From the NCBI GenBank assembly GCA_007129635.1, contig SKVE01000028.1:1-9422 (forward strand): DNA of 9,422 nucleotides. Direction: 5' to 3'. Source of the DNA: Planctomycetaceae bacterium. GTDB lineage: Bacteria; Planctomycetota; Planctomycetia; Pirellulales; Pirellulaceae. Positions 7,600-9,422 of this stretch are shown here, one piece after another. Under the pieces are notes generated by a model, which saw only the letters and a list, made by a program, of their open reading frames with translations, was not told the origin of the DNA and did not search any database. The position numbers and the translations under genes were made by a program. Every line of letters begins with the position of its first letter. Position 1 is the stretch's first letter.

Positions 7600-7693
7600 G
7601 TAGGTTGGGACTCCGTCCCGACCGAGTCGGGTCCGGTCGGGTCGAGTCGGGTCGGGTCGAGTCGGGTCCGGTCGGGTCGGAGACCCAACCTAC
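7600..7693. repeat. Large intergenic inverted repeat with 24-base arms
   Basis: The arms are 7600-7623 and 7670-7693. The outer ten bases, GTAGGTTGGG and CCCAACCTAC, match perfectly, and over all 24 bases only two positions fail to pair. The arms enclose a TCGGG-type pentamer array. This is a REP-like or MITE-like dispersed repeat in form; I see no transposase and no clear target-site duplication. Confidence 0.7.
7627..7676 (+). repeat. Pentanucleotide array, ten units, fits a G-quadruplex pattern
   Basis: Ten consecutive 5-base units run without a gap. With A = TCGGG, B = TCCGG and C = TCGAG the order is A B A C A A C A B A, the same read in either direction. Six GGG runs are separated by loops of 7, 7, 2, 7 and 7 bases, which fits the usual G3+N1-7 quadruplex pattern on the plus strand. 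Confidence 0.75.
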
Positions 7694-7700
7694 GTTGGTT

Positions 7701-7715
7701 GCGGCCAGAGGCCGC
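7701..7715. repeat. GCGGCC/GGCCGC mini-hairpin
   Basis: GCGGCC (7701-7706) and GGCCGC (7710-7715) form a perfect 6-bp stem around AGA. It lies 7 bases after the larger inverted repeat and is probably part of the same composite intergenic element. Confidence 0.5.
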
Positions 7716-7719
7716 GTTA

Positions 7720-7742
7720 GGGCCGCTCCGTAATGGCCCAGA
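7720..7742 (+). repeat. Dispersed repeat, copy 1 (GTAATGGCC element)
   Basis: This 23-base stretch, containing CTCCGTAATGGCC, matches 9312-9335 at 20 of 24 aligned positions with one gap. It shares the exact 9-mer GTAATGGCC and the flanking AGA. In both places GTAGGATG occurs upstream in the same orientation (7570-7577 and 9304-9311). Confidence 0.5.
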
Positions 7743-7784
7743 GACGGTATCGCCACGCGAACGTTTTTCGGGTAGATTTCGGAC

Positions 7785-8753
7785 ATGAACCAAAACCCGC
7801 GACAAGATGATCGTCACCTGGCCACCGCCACTTGCGGTTTCTTCATGGGCGCGGCGGACGTCGTGCCGGGCGTCTCTGGCGGTACCGTCGCGTTGATCCT
7901 GGGGATCTATGAACGCTTGGTGACGGCGATCAGCCAGATCGACGGGCGATGGTTCGCCTTGCTCCGGCGACGCCAATGGCAGCAAGCTGCGGCGCATGTG
8001 GACCTGTGGTTCCTGCTAGCGCTGGCCATCGGTATCGGCGGCGGGTTCCTGGTCATGACCATGATGATGAACCGTCTGCTGAACGAACCGTTTTCGCGGA
8101 TGCTGACGCTGGCCGCCTTTTTCGGCCTGATCCTGGGTTCGGCGGTGATGGTGTCCCTGTCGCTCCGCATCCAATCGCCTTCCCAAGCGGTGCGATGCGT
8201 GCTGATGGGAATCGCCGGGGCCGCCTTTGCCTACTGGCTGATCACATTGACCAACGTGCCGCAGCAACCCAGCTATGTCTACCTGTTCTTCTGCGCATCG
8301 ATCGCCATCTGTGCGATGATCCTTCCGGGCATTAGCGGGGCCATGATCCTGTTGATTCTGGGCGTCTATGAACATCTGACGGAAATCCCCGGCAACCTGC
8401 TGCGGGGAAGACAGGTGACCGAAGGCCTGATCACGATCGGTGTTTTTGTCACCGGTGCCGGGATCAGCCTGGTGCTGTTCAGCCGCGTGCTTCGTTGGTT
8501 GCTGCGGCATTACCACTCGGTCACGCTATCGCTGCTGTGCGGGTTCATGTTCGGCGCCTTGCCCAAGATCTGGCCGTTCCAGCGGGATCTGACCCCGGAG
8601 ATCGAGAGGTTCAAATCGAAGCGATTCGAGCCCATTTGGCCCGAAGGCGTCGACGGGCAGACCCTGGCGACGCTGGGCATGATGATCGCCATGGTCGTGC
8701 TGGTGCTGGTGGTCGATGGCATCGGCCGAGCCAAACGCAAGAGAAGCGATTGA
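7785..8753 (+). CDS. popT: DUF368 family membrane protein, probable undecaprenyl-phosphate transporter (PopT family)
   Basis: DUF368 (PF04018) proteins have been reported to return the lipid carrier undecaprenyl phosphate to the cytoplasmic face of the membrane, where it is reused for peptidoglycan and other surface polymers. This 322-residue protein shows both halves of the family's internal repeat: MGAADVVPGVSGGTVALILG followed by IYERL (21-45), and ILPGISGAMILLILGVYEHL (179-198). About eight hydrophobic segments lie between residues 18 and 315, and the C-terminus is basic (RAKRKRSD). Length is normal for the family. No good Shine-Dalgarno precedes ATG 7785; TAGATT at 7773-7778 could be a -10 box, which would give a leaderless or near-leaderless transcript. 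The gene is separated from the upstream operon by 234 bases of structured repeats and converges with the GcvR-like gene. Family assignment is firm; the exact substrate is inferred from characterised members. Confidence 0.92.
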   Translation: MNQNPRQDDRHLATATCGFFMGAADVVPGVSGGTVALILGIYERLVTAISQIDGRWFALLRRRQWQQAAAHVDLWFLLALAIGIGGGFLVMTMMMNRLLNEPFSRMLTLAAFFGLILGSAVMVSLSLRIQSPSQAVRCVLMGIAGAAFAYWLITLTNVPQQPSYVYLFFCASIAICAMILPGISGAMILLILGVYEHLTEIPGNLLRGRQVTEGLITIGVFVTGAGISLVLFSRVLRWLLRHYHSVTLSLLCGFMFGALPKIWPFQRDLTPEIERFKSKRFEPIWPEGVDGQTLATLGMMIAMVVLVLVVDGIGRAKRKRSD

Positions 8754-8769
8754 CTCTCTGTCAATCGCT
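8745..8769. terminator. Palindrome shared by two convergent stop codons, probable bidirectional terminator
   Basis: AGCGATTGAC (8745-8754) and GTCAATCGCT (8760-8769) form a perfect 10-bp stem around the loop TCTCT. The left arm contains the stop of the DUF368 gene and the right arm the stop of the minus-strand GcvR-like gene, so either transcript would form the hairpin. There is no T-run on either side, so efficiency as an intrinsic terminator is uncertain. Confidence 0.65.
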
Positions 8770-9288
8770 GGCGATGATCTCGATATCCACGCCTTCCCGA
8801 TCCGCGATATCCGCCAGATTGGCCCGCAAACACTCGTCCGTCAGCCGCTGGGGCACGTGCAACTGGGCGACCATGCGAAACAGGGGCGATGCCGTTACGG
8901 GGGCGGAGACGACGTCCGTCTCCATGTCTTCCACATTGATCCCCTGACTCGCCAGATAAGCAGCCACCGTGTGGACGATGCCCTCGTGATCGGCGCCGGT
9001 CAACTGGAAACGGTAATCCCGGAGCCCAGCCACCGACGTCGATGGTGGCTGAGTCACCTTGACCGCCACCGTCATCGGAGGTTCGGCCAGTTCCCGTAGC
9101 GACTGAGCCAGCGCGTCCGCCTTGTCGGCCGCCACGCTGACCAGCACCATGCCGGCGAACTCACCGCCCAGGTGCGCCATTCGACTGGCCTCCCAGTTCC
9201 CGCCATGGGCCACGATGACCTCGGTAACCCGTTCGACAATGCCGGGACGGTCCGGACACGTGACCGTGATCACAAAGAACGTCTTCAT
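8761..9288 (-). CDS. Two-ACT-domain protein, GcvR-like
   Basis: This 175-residue cytoplasmic protein has two ACT domains in tandem and little else, the layout of GcvR (glycine-cleavage repressor) proteins. ACT1 covers about 4-75 and begins VITVTCPDRPGIVERVTEVI, with the typical DRPGIV turn and the helix that follows. ACT2 covers about 90-170 (YRFQLTGADHEGIVHTVAAY), with DHEGIV at the matching place. ACT domains usually bind amino acids and signal to a partner. E. coli GcvR acts by binding GcvA rather than DNA. No gcvA, gcvT, gcvH or gcvP gene is visible here, so a glycine-cleavage role is not supported by context. GGAGGTGAT lies 5 bases before the ATG. The gene is convergent with the DUF368 gene, with only 7 bases between stops. 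Domain call firm, exact role open. Confidence 0.88.
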   Translation of the reverse strand: MKTFFVITVTCPDRPGIVERVTEVIVAHGGNWEASRMAHLGGEFAGMVLVSVAADKADALAQSLRELAEPPMTVAVKVTQPPSTSVAGLRDYRFQLTGADHEGIVHTVAAYLASQGINVEDMETDVVSAPVTASPLFRMVAQLHVPQRLTDECLRANLADIADREGVDIEIIASD

Positions 9289-9293
9289 CCAGT

Positions 9294-9302
9294 ATCACCT
9301 CC
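9294..9302 (-). promoter_or_regulatory. Near-perfect Shine-Dalgarno of the GcvR-like gene
   Basis: On the minus strand GGAGGTGAT lies 5 bases before the ATG at 9288. It matches nine consecutive bases of the anti-Shine-Dalgarno complement, much stronger than the sites of the other genes here, and fixes the start. Confidence 0.75.
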
Positions 9303-9311
9303 GGTAGGATG

Positions 9312-9335
9312 GGGTCGTCTCAGTAATGGCCGAGA
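9312..9335 (+). repeat. Dispersed repeat, copy 2 (GTAATGGCC element)
   Basis: This is the related copy of 7720-7742, differing by three substitutions and one inserted base. It lies in the leader of the GcvR-like gene, just upstream of its Shine-Dalgarno. GTAGGATG directly precedes it (9304-9311), whereas in copy 1 the same octamer lies about 140 bases away on the far side of the large inverted repeat. Confidence 0.45.
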
Positions 9336-9422
9336 AAAAAGTGTCAGGAGTGGCGTGTTCAGTTTGTGCTTGTCAAGGCCAATTGGTTTGAGCCCGTTTT
9401 TGTTCCGCGGCATGAGACCCCA
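9336..9422. other. Intergenic tail without a visible gene
   Basis: I see no open frame with a credible start. It holds an A-run followed by GTGTCAGGAG, an 8-base palindrome CCAATTGG (9379-9386), and TTGACA on the minus strand (9376-9371) that could be a -35 box for the GcvR-like gene. No -10 box lies 16-18 bases downstream of it. Confidence 0.4.

Noticed and set aside
7627..7676. The pentamer array as a CRISPR or CRISPR-like array
   Set aside because: Units are 5 bases with no spacers, and no cas gene is present.
7155..7997. Minus-strand open frame running through the repeat block, with repeated Pro-Asp-Ser-Thr-Arg
   Set aside because: The repetitive peptide is only the translation of the TCGGG array. 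The frame overlaps the ends of two well-supported plus-strand genes.
9336..9350. A-run plus GTGTCAGGAG as a second palindromic repeat family
   Set aside because: Only one half of a possible palindrome is present and there is no matching inverse arm nearby, so it could be chance.
9371..9376. Perfect TTGACA on the minus strand as the promoter of the GcvR-like gene
   Set aside because: No -10-like hexamer occurs 16-18 bases downstream, so a single 6-base match is not enough to call a promoter.

Overview
The window looks like a piece of a planctomycete chromosome, most likely of the Pirellulaceae/Rhodopirellula type. This is an inference from the GC-rich, GATC-rich coding DNA, an exported HEAT-repeat protein of a style common in that group, and an intergenic block of GTAGGTTGGG-type inverted repeats. 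No marker gene fixes the taxon.

Layout: positions 2-7550 hold five plus-strand genes that look like one operon. They are (1) the 3' part of a membrane protein with two TM segments and a large soluble C-terminal region, cut by the window start; (2) an ABC-2-type ATPase whose start overlaps gene 1 by 8 bases; (3) a permease with two ABC-2 permease halves fused in one chain; (4) an exported HEAT-repeat protein; and (5) a glutamate-racemase-like (MurI family) protein with an N-terminal signal peptide, about 200 residues longer than ordinary MurI. Gaps after gene 2 are 62, 63 and 19 bases, each with a good Shine-Dalgarno before the next start.

Positions 7551-7784 are non-coding and densely structured: a 9-11 bp hairpin, a 24-base imperfect inverted repeat enclosing a TCGGG-type pentamer array that also fits a G-quadruplex pattern, a GCGGCC hairpin, and one copy of a short dispersed repeat. 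A related copy lies at 9312-9335.

Positions 7785-8753 encode a DUF368 membrane protein, the family recently identified as undecaprenyl-phosphate (C55-P) transporters (PopT). Converging on it from the minus strand (9288-8761) is a two-ACT-domain GcvR-like protein. The two stop codons sit in the arms of one perfect 10-bp palindrome, probably a shared terminator. The last 130 bases hold the gcvR-like leader and no gene that I can see.

Several of these genes point to the cell envelope: an ABC exporter with a membrane partner, an exported HEAT scaffold, an exported racemase-fold protein and a lipid-carrier flippase. The most unusual item is the exported racemase-like protein. It keeps the catalytic Asp/Cys/Cys-Thr-His motifs of MurI but has a signal peptide, an insertion between the two cysteines, and lacks the usual ACPL..VEEG segment.
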